A DNA stretch of 64,000 nt, taken from CAZMVU01 sp964569295. Lineage in GTDB: Bacteria; Hydrogenedentota; Hydrogenedentia; Hydrogenedentales; JAGMZX01. The DNA lies in NCBI GenBank assembly GCA_964569295.1, contig CAZMVU010000001.1:62001-126000 (forward strand), read 5' to 3'. Below the pieces are notes generated by a model. The model worked only from the letters and a program-made list of their open reading frames with translations, ran no database searches and was not told where the DNA came from. Both the position numbers and the translations under genes were made by a program. This document shows, piece after piece, positions 29,072 through 37,280 of the stretch (its first letter is position 1; every line of letters starts with the position of its first letter).

Positions 29072-30055
29072 GTGGCGACCCGAAAACAGAAAATCAAAGT
29101 GGGCGTTTTCCTCACCGTGTGTTTCGTCTTGCTGGTCACTATCGTAACCATCATAGCCGGTTTTATCGAAGCAACGGGCGTTTCCCACAGCATCCGCTTC
29201 CCCGGCTCCGTCAGTGGCCTCTACGAGGGCGCGCCCGTGCAGTACCAGGGCGTCCCCGTTGGCAAGGTGACCGCCATCGCCGTTAACCCGAAGAACGAGG
29301 TGGTTGTCAAGATCAACGTCGATCCCGAGAAGGCCACGCTCTACCGCGGCGTGAAGGCCGAACTCGTTATCTACAGCTTTGCTGCGGGTACCATGGCCGT
29401 TTCGTTGAGCGGCGGCGATCCGGATCGGGGTGAGCTGCCGCCCAACAGCACCATTCAAGCGCGCGCTTCCGCCCTCACGGCCATCGGCACACAGGCAGAA
29501 GAAGTGCTCACCACCGTGAATAAATTCGCGCAAACTTTCACCAAGCAATTCCAAGGCGAAAAAGGCGAGGAAGGGCTCGTGCGCAAGGTAAGCAGTCTCC
29601 TCGATCGCGCCCAGGAACTCGCGGATAATGCCGAAAGCCTTCTCAATACCGCCACGGAGACCATCGGCAATGCGGATACCTATATGGCGGATGTCACCGA
29701 GGAGGCCTCGGGCCTCAGCGGCGACATACGCACCTTCACCCGAAACGCTGACGACATGGTGACCGAGATGCGCGAAAAACTCGCCGTTTTCGACGTGGAC
29801 ACGATGCAAACAGACGTCGACCGCGCCATGCGCAACATCGCCGAGATTTCCGAAGAATTGAAGTCCACCGCCACAGGACTCGACGACACCATCGCCGGCG
29901 TCGAGCACGATGTGGACAATGTGAGCTATGCCCTGCGTTCGACCCTCGAAGACCTTCGCGAGGCGCTGCGCGGCGTCTCTGACCTCGCCACCCAAGTGAA
30001 ACAAGACCCCGCCTCGCTCATCCGGGGGCGGGGCGCGCCACGCGATTCGCGCTAA
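29072..30055 (+). CDS. mlaD: MlaD-type MCE lipid-binding protein
   Basis: 327 residues, GTG start with AAGGAAAG 8 bases upstream. One N-terminal transmembrane helix (about 8-32), then an MCE domain (about 40-125; GLYEGAPVQYQGVPVGKV), then a long C-terminal helical, probably coiled-coil region (about 130-310) with low-complexity charged stretches. The tail is longer than in E. coli MlaD and suggests a tunnel-like extension through the periplasm. It is the substrate-binding subunit of the transporter. Confidence 0.93.
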   Translation: MATRKQKIKVGVFLTVCFVLLVTIVTIIAGFIEATGVSHSIRFPGSVSGLYEGAPVQYQGVPVGKVTAIAVNPKNEVVVKINVDPEKATLYRGVKAELVIYSFAAGTMAVSLSGGDPDRGELPPNSTIQARASALTAIGTQAEEVLTTVNKFAQTFTKQFQGEKGEEGLVRKVSSLLDRAQELADNAESLLNTATETIGNADTYMADVTEEASGLSGDIRTFTRNADDMVTEMREKLAVFDVDTMQTDVDRAMRNIAEISEELKSTATGLDDTIAGVEHDVDNVSYALRSTLEDLREALRGVSDLATQVKQDPASLIRGRGAPRDSR

Positions 30056-30069
30056 GAAAGGGACCTCTT

Positions 30070-30663
30070 ATGCGTCACGCCCGCCTATTCGCCGTCACCG
30101 TTATTGTCTTTGGTCTCCTGGCCGGTTGCGCCACCCGGCAGTACACGCCCACCCGCTATTTCCTCATCCAGCCGGATGTCGCCGCCGAAGCACCGCCCTC
30201 TGCGGACACGACGCTTGGTTACCGGCCTATCGAGGCGGCAGCCCCGTACAATAAAAAAGCCATGGCGTACCGCGCAGACACCCACGAACTCCGCTACCGT
30301 CAAGACCAGGAATGGAGCGAGCTCCCAGCGCAAACCGTGACGCGCACCCTCGCCGATGCCCTGCGCGCTACGGGCCGCTTTGGCGATGTAGGCAATGCCG
30401 CCGATATGCCTCCCCCCGATTTCATGCTCAGCGGCACACTGCGCGAATTCGCCGAAGACCGCACCACGACGCCCGCCACCTGCCGCCTCATTCTGCGCCT
30501 CGAGTTGCGCGGTGGGCGCGGCGGCGAAGTCGTGTGGAGCGAGGTCCTCAACGCCGAAGTCCCGCTCGCATCTACGCAGGCCGGAGCCCTCGCGCAGGCC
30601 ATGAGCAAGGCCACTGCCGACATAGCCCAGCGTGCCGCCAAGGCCATTGCGCAGGCCATGTAA
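30070..30663 (+). CDS. ABC-type transport auxiliary lipoprotein (PqiC/LptA-like)
   Basis: 197 residues with a lipoprotein signal and lipobox LLAGC (Cys20). The mature part matches the ABC_trans_aux family (domain with YFLIQP near the start and TFADALRATGRFGDV-like motifs). It presumably acts at the outer membrane as the last component of the transporter, as PqiC does for PqiAB. AAAGGGAC precedes the ATG. It closes the mla operon; the next gene is convergent. Confidence 0.85.
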   Translation: MRHARLFAVTVIVFGLLAGCATRQYTPTRYFLIQPDVAAEAPPSADTTLGYRPIEAAAPYNKKAMAYRADTHELRYRQDQEWSELPAQTVTRTLADALRATGRFGDVGNAADMPPPDFMLSGTLREFAEDRTTTPATCRLILRLELRGGRGGEVVWSEVLNAEVPLASTQAGALAQAMSKATADIAQRAAKAIAQAM

Positions 30664-30675
30664 ACGAACAAGCGC

Positions 30676-32421
30676 CTATTCTTTCTGGCGCATACGCACA
30701 CTGCGCAGTCTGTTGATAGCCGCGCCCACCTCGAACTTGCGCGGGCGCGCGAAATTTCCGGGGTGCTGCTCCGGGCGGTAAAACGGGTCGAGCGCATCCA
30801 GCCCTTCCGTATCAAGGTAGCGTTCTACCGCGTGCAACACTTCCCGCAGCGAAGTCTTGCCATCCATGAACCTGTCCGCAGCCAGTTGAATCGCGCAGCC
30901 CACGGCGCGCGTCTGACTGAGATCCACCAGCTGTTCCACGCCGCGCAGGTCGATGGTGTCCGATCCGAAGCGTATTTCGTCGCGCTCCCGTGCGTCGATC
31001 TTCAGCTCTTTACGCCCCCGCGACGGGTCGAAACTTTCCGGCTGGGGAACACGATTTCGCACGCCCGTGAGCGGCGCCGGCGCCTCATGCGCCCGTTGGC
31101 TGGCGAAGCGCTGCGCCACCGCCCGCGCCTCGGCAGTCACATCCTGCGGCATGTAATCGCGCATCATGATGACCGTATCCGCCACATCAAAGTAATCGCC
31201 GCAGCCGCCCATGACCAGCACGGTTGACACGCCGAGCTCGTCATACAGGGCGCGTACCCGATCGAGAAACGGCGTAATCGGCTCGTAATCCTTATTTACC
31301 AGCGCCTGCATACGCGCATCACGCACCATGAAATTCGTCGCCGAGGTGTCCTCGTCCAGCAGCAAGACCGAGGCGCCCATTTCCGCCGCCTCGACAATGT
31401 TTGCAGCCTGGCTCGTGCTCCCGGAAGCATCGTCCGTGCGGAAACGCTCCGTGCTGCGGCCCTGCGGCAGGTTGTCGATAAACACGCTGATGTCCACGTT
31501 CTCGACGCGCCGCCCATCCTCTGCACGAATCTTCACGGCGTTCGCCGCAGACACGACATACTCCCGTCCGTCGCCCGGCACATGGGGATACACACCGCGT
31601 TCGATGGCCTGTAAGAGCGTGGATTTTCCGTGATAGCCCCCGCCCACGATTACGGTCACGCCTTTGGGAATACCCGTGCCGCAGACCGTTTTGACGCCGT
31701 CGACCGCATTGGGCGCCTCAAAGGTGTAACGCAATGTGTTGGGTGCGTGGAACGGCGTTACCCCCTCCCCCGTCATCGGGCGGTCCGTGGCGCCGCTTTC
31801 CCGCGGCAACACGGCGCCATCGGCGACAAACGCCACCAATCCCGCTGCCGCCAGTTGGCCGCGTATGTGCTCCTGGTTCTCAACACAGTCCACGAACCGC
31901 CGTACCGCGGACTCCTTCAGATTGTGCCAATGAAGCCCCGCCGCCGCCACTTCGGGCAACTCAGCACACAGCATTTCCTCCGCCTGCCGGCCCAACACGC
32001 GGCGGCCTGCGGCCGGCAGGCCCACCTGCAAACGCGCTTCAACCCACGCATCCGTCACGACCAGGGCGGTGCGCGCCAACACCTCCTGCCGCCCCGCATC
32101 AATCGTGATGAGTCCGCTCTTGCCGGAACCGCGTCCCCCTTGCGCCACAGTGCGAATCGCACGGGCCACCGCCCGGCCCAGGTAATCGCCCAGCGCCAGC
32201 CGCCGTACCGGATTGGACTGCACGCCGGCGGGAATCTGCGCCACATCCATGGGCACGCGCACACGAACCTTGGAAGGCGCCGCGAAGGGATCGCCCTGTA
32301 CATGGTCGATGTATACCGTGACACCATCGCCCGCATATGCGCCGCCGATGTCCTTGTAGGCCTTGTAGCTGTTTCGGTCGATTCTGCGTAAGGTGTGGGC
32401 AAGATCGTCCAGTGACTTCAT
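30676..32421 (-). CDS. ABC-class ATPase (PF09818-like)
   Basis: 581 residues. Unlike transporter ATPases, it has a P-loop in a long N-terminal context: Walker A GGGYHGKSTLL (near residue 262), Walker B VLLLDEDTSATNFM (about 350), and an N-terminal domain of about 210 residues typical of predicted ATPases of the ABC class. Function of the family is not established; members are thought to bind nucleic acid. Start ATG at 32421 with GGGAG upstream. It is convergent with the mla operon. Confidence 0.9.
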   Translation of the reverse strand: MKSLDDLAHTLRRIDRNSYKAYKDIGGAYAGDGVTVYIDHVQGDPFAAPSKVRVRVPMDVAQIPAGVQSNPVRRLALGDYLGRAVARAIRTVAQGGRGSGKSGLITIDAGRQEVLARTALVVTDAWVEARLQVGLPAAGRRVLGRQAEEMLCAELPEVAAAGLHWHNLKESAVRRFVDCVENQEHIRGQLAAAGLVAFVADGAVLPRESGATDRPMTGEGVTPFHAPNTLRYTFEAPNAVDGVKTVCGTGIPKGVTVIVGGGYHGKSTLLQAIERGVYPHVPGDGREYVVSAANAVKIRAEDGRRVENVDISVFIDNLPQGRSTERFRTDDASGSTSQAANIVEAAEMGASVLLLDEDTSATNFMVRDARMQALVNKDYEPITPFLDRVRALYDELGVSTVLVMGGCGDYFDVADTVIMMRDYMPQDVTAEARAVAQRFASQRAHEAPAPLTGVRNRVPQPESFDPSRGRKELKIDARERDEIRFGSDTIDLRGVEQLVDLSQTRAVGCAIQLAADRFMDGKTSLREVLHAVERYLDTEGLDALDPFYRPEQHPGNFARPRKFEVGAAINRLRSVRMRQKE

Positions 32422-33014
32422 ACGATACTCCCGGTTTGCAATTTGGGGTTGTACCCAGCATAACGAATCCTGCGCGGCCTGTGGAACATTGGCCGCGCAG
32501 CACCTCGCTGTACCCTGGAAAATCGTAATTCTTTAGCCGTATGGCGCAACGCGGCGCACTCATTTTGCCAATCTGTTGCGTGATAGCGAATACCAGCGTG
32601 CGATGGGGATAGCCATGCATACATCGTGACACATAGAGACAGCGGGTGGGCCAGAACCGCTACCCGCGCTGATACCGGGGCGTTCTATGACGCAGGGAAA
32701 ACGGCTCACGGCAAACGGCTCAAGAAATACGGAAATTCTTATGCCCCATTTCCATTGTGAGGATACGTGGGGCCTAGCTCTTGGGCATATATAACGTATA
32801 TAGCTATTGGTAAGGCGCACAACACCGGGTCTATGTGGGGGGCCCCCGTTGCGAAGGGATGGCGGAACCATTTCGCGCGTACGCTGTCCTATCGCGACTG
32901 CCGTATGGTGGTGGTCTACAACTGGAACTGCGGCTACCGCTTTCGTGAAGCCCCCGGCGCTATCGCGGAACTGCGCGCTCATGACAAATTGACGCCCGTG
33001 ATGGGAGTTGGGGC
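32422..33014. other. Gap of about 590 bases without a supported gene
   Basis: Short frames occur on both strands (for example 32560-32982 minus and 32767-33075 plus), but they are Pro/Arg-rich or overlap the neighbouring gene and have no family features. No tRNA-like structure or strong hairpin seen by eye. It may hold divergent control sequence for the ATPase gene, including an AT-rich patch around 32785-32810. Confidence 0.4.
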
Positions 33015-34781
33015 TCAGTCGTTGCCGAGCACCGCCGAGATCATGTCATCGGTGGTCTCGCTTAAATCGCCATAATGGAGCGCCACGTCGGCCAGGTTGT
33101 TCAGAAAATCATGGCTTGCCGAAAGAAAGGCCTCGTTGTAACGTTCGACGTAGCGTTCCAGCTTACGCCAAGCTTGGCCAAGAAGGTTCAAACTCTGGGT
33201 GACAGCTTCTACCGTCTCCGAGCCCCGCCAGAGTTCCGCGAGGTTACGCTGCCGCCGCAACGCCGCCTCCTGCGTTTCCAAGCCTGCGATGGCCTCGTTG
33301 AAGTAGCCCGCCCCCGCCTCCACCTGTTCCCCCATCTTCCTTACCGCATTGTAGATCGTGTCGGCGGCATCGTAGTCGCCCCGGGAAGCGTAGTAATCAC
33401 CCTGCACCAGCAGGCTCGCGCGCAAATCACGCATGTATTCATACTCCATGGCGCCAGCGGTTATCGCCGCCAGCATTTGCGCGCTTTCTTCATTCATCCC
33501 CGCTGCCGCCAGGGCCGCTTCCCGTCCGCGCGCCGTCGTTCCCGCGTAGGCATAGCTCTCCTCGTACTCCATGGCGTGTTGCAGCGCATCCAATGCATTC
33601 GCCATGTCGCCCTCGCGCAGATGTATCTGTGCTTCCATATAATAGGGCAGCCCGTTGTACGCGTCGGCCTGACGCATCGCCGCCAATTGCATCATTGCGC
33701 GTTCGGTATCTTCCAGGGCGCCCATACTTTTGGCGAGCGCAAAGCGCAGATACGGGTCTTCGGGGTGACGTCCAGCCTCACGCATCAACACATCCACCGC
33801 ATCGCTGGGGGGAAGAAACAACACCGCACCCAGCAGTTCTTCGCGTGAGAGGTCGCCGCTGTTAATGAGTGCCCAGGCCTCCTCGGGCGTCAGGCTGGCG
33901 ATACTGGCCAGAAGATCACGGTCACTTTCCTCGCCGTACAACGCATCTTGGCGCGCTTGCAACACATCCCCGAGCGTCAGTTCCTCATCCTTCCTGAATG
34001 CCGCTTTATCGCGCGCGGACGCCGCTTCTTCGTTGACGCGCGGGCCTTGGGCCCTGGTGATGGGGGCGACATTCCCGGACGTGTTGAGGTCCCTGGTGAA
34101 ATCCTCCGGCGGCGCCTGATCAACGGTGGCCCCTTCAATGTCCGGGGTGTCATCCTGTTTGGCCAACTGCTTCGGCGTGTCCCTCATCGCGGCAGACACA
34201 CCCCAAAACACTGCCGATACCCCGAGCACGAGACATGCCGCCGCTGCTATCCACAGTCCCGCGATGGTTCGTTGGCGGCGCGGTGCCGCTTTTGCAGGCG
34301 CCCGGCCTTCAAGTTTCACTACGTTGCGCTTGCCGCCGAGTCCGGCGCGGCGTGCCTGAAGCAAAACGTCATCCACGAGATCCACGGCCGGCGCGCATGC
34401 CCGCGCGGCATCCCCGGCTTCCGAGAGCGCCGTGGCCGTGAGCACATCCGAAACGAGATCGACTTCGGGGGTCGCGGCCCCGGTCTTTGCCCCCAGATCC
34501 ACCAGCGCCGTGGCCGTCAGGATGTCCTCCACGTAATCGCTTGTTGCGGCGTGCGGCAACGTTTCTCCATCATCCACCAGGGCTTTGTCCGTCAGCGACT
34601 GCCCCACCACCTCGCCCAGGGTCTGCAACTCATCCGCCACGGCAGACAATGCTGTATAGGTGGCCCACGCTTCCTCATCCTCACGCAAGCACGCTTCGTG
34701 CGCGGCCACCGCCGCCACATTCAGTCCACCACCCAGCAGCGCCGCGAGGGCTTCCCGGTGTCTGTCGTGTAGTCTGTTCAC
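33015..34781 (-). CDS. TPR-containing anti-sigma-like membrane protein
   Basis: 588 residues. An N-terminal cytoplasmic region (about 1-170) containing repeated VDDILTATAL-like helices, one transmembrane helix (about 175-200), and a C-terminal region of TPR repeats (about 290-560). GTG start at 34781 overlaps the sigma-factor stop (GTGA), with AAAGAGAG upstream; the ATG at 34805 lies inside the sigma gene. The position directly after an ECF sigma factor and the one-pass topology suggest an anti-sigma regulator, with the TPR part as the sensor. I see no ZAS zinc motif. Confidence 0.75.
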   Translation of the reverse strand: MNRLHDRHREALAALLGGGLNVAAVAAHEACLREDEEAWATYTALSAVADELQTLGEVVGQSLTDKALVDDGETLPHAATSDYVEDILTATALVDLGAKTGAATPEVDLVSDVLTATALSEAGDAARACAPAVDLVDDVLLQARRAGLGGKRNVVKLEGRAPAKAAPRRQRTIAGLWIAAAACLVLGVSAVFWGVSAAMRDTPKQLAKQDDTPDIEGATVDQAPPEDFTRDLNTSGNVAPITRAQGPRVNEEAASARDKAAFRKDEELTLGDVLQARQDALYGEESDRDLLASIASLTPEEAWALINSGDLSREELLGAVLFLPPSDAVDVLMREAGRHPEDPYLRFALAKSMGALEDTERAMMQLAAMRQADAYNGLPYYMEAQIHLREGDMANALDALQHAMEYEESYAYAGTTARGREAALAAAGMNEESAQMLAAITAGAMEYEYMRDLRASLLVQGDYYASRGDYDAADTIYNAVRKMGEQVEAGAGYFNEAIAGLETQEAALRRQRNLAELWRGSETVEAVTQSLNLLGQAWRKLERYVERYNEAFLSASHDFLNNLADVALHYGDLSETTDDMISAVLGND

Positions 34782-35368
34782 GTGCTCTCTTTGATGTGCG
34801 TGCATTTATCACGCAGTTGCCGAAGGATGCGGTGCAATCGTGTTCGGATCGCTCCTTCTGTACTGTCTACGATCTCTGCGATCTCACGCGCCGACATGCG
34901 CTCGAAATAACGCAGCTTCACGACCTCTTGGGCCTTTTCCGGCAGCGTTTCGAGGGCCACCATGAGCAACCGGTGCCGCTCGTTCTCCATTACCAATTCG
35001 AGCGGGCCGTCCGTCGGCGATTCGAGCACCGCCCCCGATTCTTCCCGGGCGCTGCTGGCGTACTCCTCCAGGGTCTCCATAGAGACAGGCCGCTTCCGCT
35101 TCAGCTCATTCAGGCACAGGTTGCGTGCGATGCACAACATCCACGGCTTAAAACGGCGCGTCACATCGAAGCGGTCCCGCGCCACGTAAATCCGCAGAAA
35201 CGTCTCCTGAGCCGCTTCGCGAGCGAGCTCCACGTTTTTCAAGTAATGCAGGCAAAACCGAAAGACATCGTTCTGGTATCGCCGCACCAACCCCGCCAAC
35301 GCCTCCTCCGAACCGTGACGGAGCAATTCCATAAGTTGCTCGTCGGTGTGTTCTTCTACTGTGGCCAT
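34778..35368 (-). CDS. RNA polymerase ECF sigma factor
   Basis: 196 residues, the ECF size. Region 2 (about 22-95; FRFCLHYLKN, AQETFLRIYV, and FKPWMLCIARNLCLNELKR) and region 4 (about 130-190; LPEKAQEVVKLRYFERMSAREIAEI with HTH). The start is the ATG at 35368 with GAGG upstream. The stop overlaps the start of the TPR anti-sigma gene, so the pair is translationally coupled, the usual arrangement for a sigma factor and its controller. Confidence 0.93.
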   Translation of the reverse strand: MATVEEHTDEQLMELLRHGSEEALAGLVRRYQNDVFRFCLHYLKNVELAREAAQETFLRIYVARDRFDVTRRFKPWMLCIARNLCLNELKRKRPVSMETLEEYASSAREESGAVLESPTDGPLELVMENERHRLLMVALETLPEKAQEVVKLRYFERMSAREIAEIVDSTEGAIRTRLHRILRQLRDKCTHIKEST

Positions 35369-35562
35369 GCGAATCCTCGCATTGAGCGCCCTCCGGCTGG
35401 CCCGCCCCCAAGACGCTGCGAGACGGAACACTGGTTATGGTACCGGCGAAACTCGAAAACATCACATTGGCCCCCCGGCAAAACCCATGCGGCGGACCAG
35501 ATAGAATTGTACGGCGCAGCCCGCGCCAGCGCAAGCCGCGCGGCCCGCGCAAACTGTGAAAA

Positions 35563-36117
35563 CTATAAATGCCGTAACGGTGTGCGCAGGTAGCGCGCCA
35601 CCCCGGCTTCTCGTATCCAGTGCGACACCGAAACCACGGCATCTTCCACCGCGCGCAGTGCCGTGCGGCCCCGTTCCGGCGCGGCCGGCGCATTTGCCGC
35701 CGCCTGCAGGGCCTGCGCACCCAAGCGCAACGCACGCAACGGCTTTGCCGGCAGCGCGAGTACATCAAACCCTTCGCTCAGACGCAGCTTGTAATGATTC
35801 ACACGCGGCACGAAATCCTGGGCGAACCACCGCGCGGTCTGTGGCCGTAGCCGATGTGTGCCTTGGGGGACGTGGTCGCGGTACTGTTGCGCAAGGTCAA
35901 CGAGGTCATTGGCCAACGCGCACAACGTTTCGCCGTGCGCCCGGCTGTCGGCATCGGGCGGTATAGTCTGTTGTTCATAGGACAGCATGTATTGTACACC
36001 CCAAAATGACACCCCCATGCTCACCAGGAACCCCGCCAGAGCCGCCAACAGCATGAGCAGCCACCGGATCTGCCGCGCCCAGAAGCCGGGTTCTGCCCGC
36101 CGGTTCCGCTCACTCAT
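35563..36117 (-). CDS. Small membrane protein of unknown function
   Basis: 184 residues with one transmembrane helix (about 20-45) near the N-terminus and a helical, Ala-rich C-terminal region. I do not recognise a family. The ATG at 36117 overlaps the stop of the upstream SprT-like gene by 8 bases, so the two are coupled, and the ECF sigma gene is about 190 bases downstream. Longer frames to 36177 add only residues in the other gene. Confidence 0.6.
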   Translation of the reverse strand: MSERNRRAEPGFWARQIRWLLMLLAALAGFLVSMGVSFWGVQYMLSYEQQTIPPDADSRAHGETLCALANDLVDLAQQYRDHVPQGTHRLRPQTARWFAQDFVPRVNHYKLRLSEGFDVLALPAKPLRALRLGAQALQAAANAPAAPERGRTALRAVEDAVVSVSHWIREAGVARYLRTPLRHL

Positions 36118-36901
36118 GGCGGCGCAACAGGCGGCGCAGGTTTGCCGGCGTACCAATCCATGCCGCGGCCCGCTCATAATCCGGGTAGGCCCGCTCCATT
36201 TCCCGGAACTGCGGCGGGTGCAGGCGCCGGCGCCCGTTCGGGCTCTCCTCGACCCCTAGCATGGCGTGAAGCATTTCGTGAAAGACAATATAGCGCACAA
36301 TGTACTGAGGCACGAATTCCTGGTCCAGCAACGGATGAATCCGGATAAGCCGCTGTTCGCGGCTATAGCTCCCGAAGCGGATGCTGCGCCGTACGCGGCG
36401 TGTGGGCATGCGTCCCCAGGTTATGTGTGCTTCGACGGCATTGTTAAAAAAGCGGGCGTTGACCGTTGCATACAGCGCTTTCAGGTCAAAGTGCCGGCCC
36501 TTCGTGCGCACCCGTATCGAACGCGAAGGTTTCGAGCGAATGCGGTCCTTGTGCGTACTCACAAACGCGTCGATAATCTTGCCTGCTGCTCCATCCTTCG
36601 GGTTTTGCATCCAGGTGGCCAAGGCCGCGCGTACGGGGTCGGACGCATCAAGGAACATGTGGTGCAGGCGCAGGCTTAAATAGCGGCCCGCCGGATCGGG
36701 CCGCAGGCTGAGCATTCGCGACCGGTTATCGGTCAGATGCAGACAAATGGTCTCCCCCGCGCGTTCGCTAAGCTCCGCGCGAAGGGCTTCGGCCTTTGTC
36801 AACAATTCTGCCTTCTCGTCTGCCGCGGGCATGTGTTGCCTCAGCCCCGCTGATTCGCCTTTTTCCGGCGCCTTTGGCGGCCCTTCGAACTCCATCTGCA
36901 T
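36110..36901 (-). CDS. SprT-like zinc metalloprotease domain protein
   Basis: 263 residues. An N-terminal helical part is followed by a SprT-like region containing the HEMLH zinc motif (His208, Glu209, His212), a typical downstream acidic residue, and a C-terminal basic tail. SprT-like proteins are zinc-dependent proteases related to eukaryotic Spartan. ATG at 36901 is chosen; the frame is open to 36985 (an alternative ATG), and GGAG lies 13 bases before the chosen one, so the start is uncertain. Overlaps the next gene by 8 bases. Confidence 0.75.
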   Translation of the reverse strand: MQMEFEGPPKAPEKGESAGLRQHMPAADEKAELLTKAEALRAELSERAGETICLHLTDNRSRMLSLRPDPAGRYLSLRLHHMFLDASDPVRAALATWMQNPKDGAAGKIIDAFVSTHKDRIRSKPSRSIRVRTKGRHFDLKALYATVNARFFNNAVEAHITWGRMPTRRVRRSIRFGSYSREQRLIRIHPLLDQEFVPQYIVRYIVFHEMLHAMLGVEESPNGRRRLHPPQFREMERAYPDYERAAAWIGTPANLRRLLRRHE

Positions 36902-37280
36902 GACTGGCCACGCGCTCCGTGTCGTTGTGATCCCGTTCGCTGCCAAGTATATGAATTGTACCCTGCCCAAAGGAAATGGGTTCATGCGCCCATCCGGTCA
37001 ACGAGCCTCCTGAGGCCAGCCCGGGGGCGCCGTTCATGCAGTGACGGCGATAACGACGCCACGGGGACATGCCCCATGTGTGCCTATGCACGGGGCAGGT
37101 ATATACCACCTGCACAGCGTTCCCTGTCACGGCGCGCACTATATCTTTTCGACAGGGGTTCTTGGCAGTACGCCGCTGTACCCGGTACTATAACGCCCGC
37201 CGGCGCATCCAGGCGATGTGCCGGAAAATGGCAAGAAGACGTCCCCACCCCGGGACGGCGCAACCACGAACGGAACCGAC
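36902..37280. other. Divergent region with a candidate promoter
   Basis: Covers the space between the SprT-like gene and the fused epimerase gene. A good promoter (next entry) drives the right-hand gene. No other gene is supported. The stretch has short frames with few hallmarks of coding. Confidence 0.4.
37162..37191 (+). promoter_or_regulatory. Promoter for the epimerase-aminotransferase gene
   Basis: TTGGCA (37162-37167), an 18-base spacer, TACTAT (37186-37191). It gives a leader of about 80 bases to the ATG at 37281 or about 20 to the ATG at 37218. Confidence 0.45.

Noticed and set aside
32560..33075. Short frames in the gap between the ABC-class ATPase gene and the anti-sigma gene
   Set aside because: No ribosome-binding sites, Pro/Arg-rich, and one overlaps the 3' end of the anti-sigma gene.
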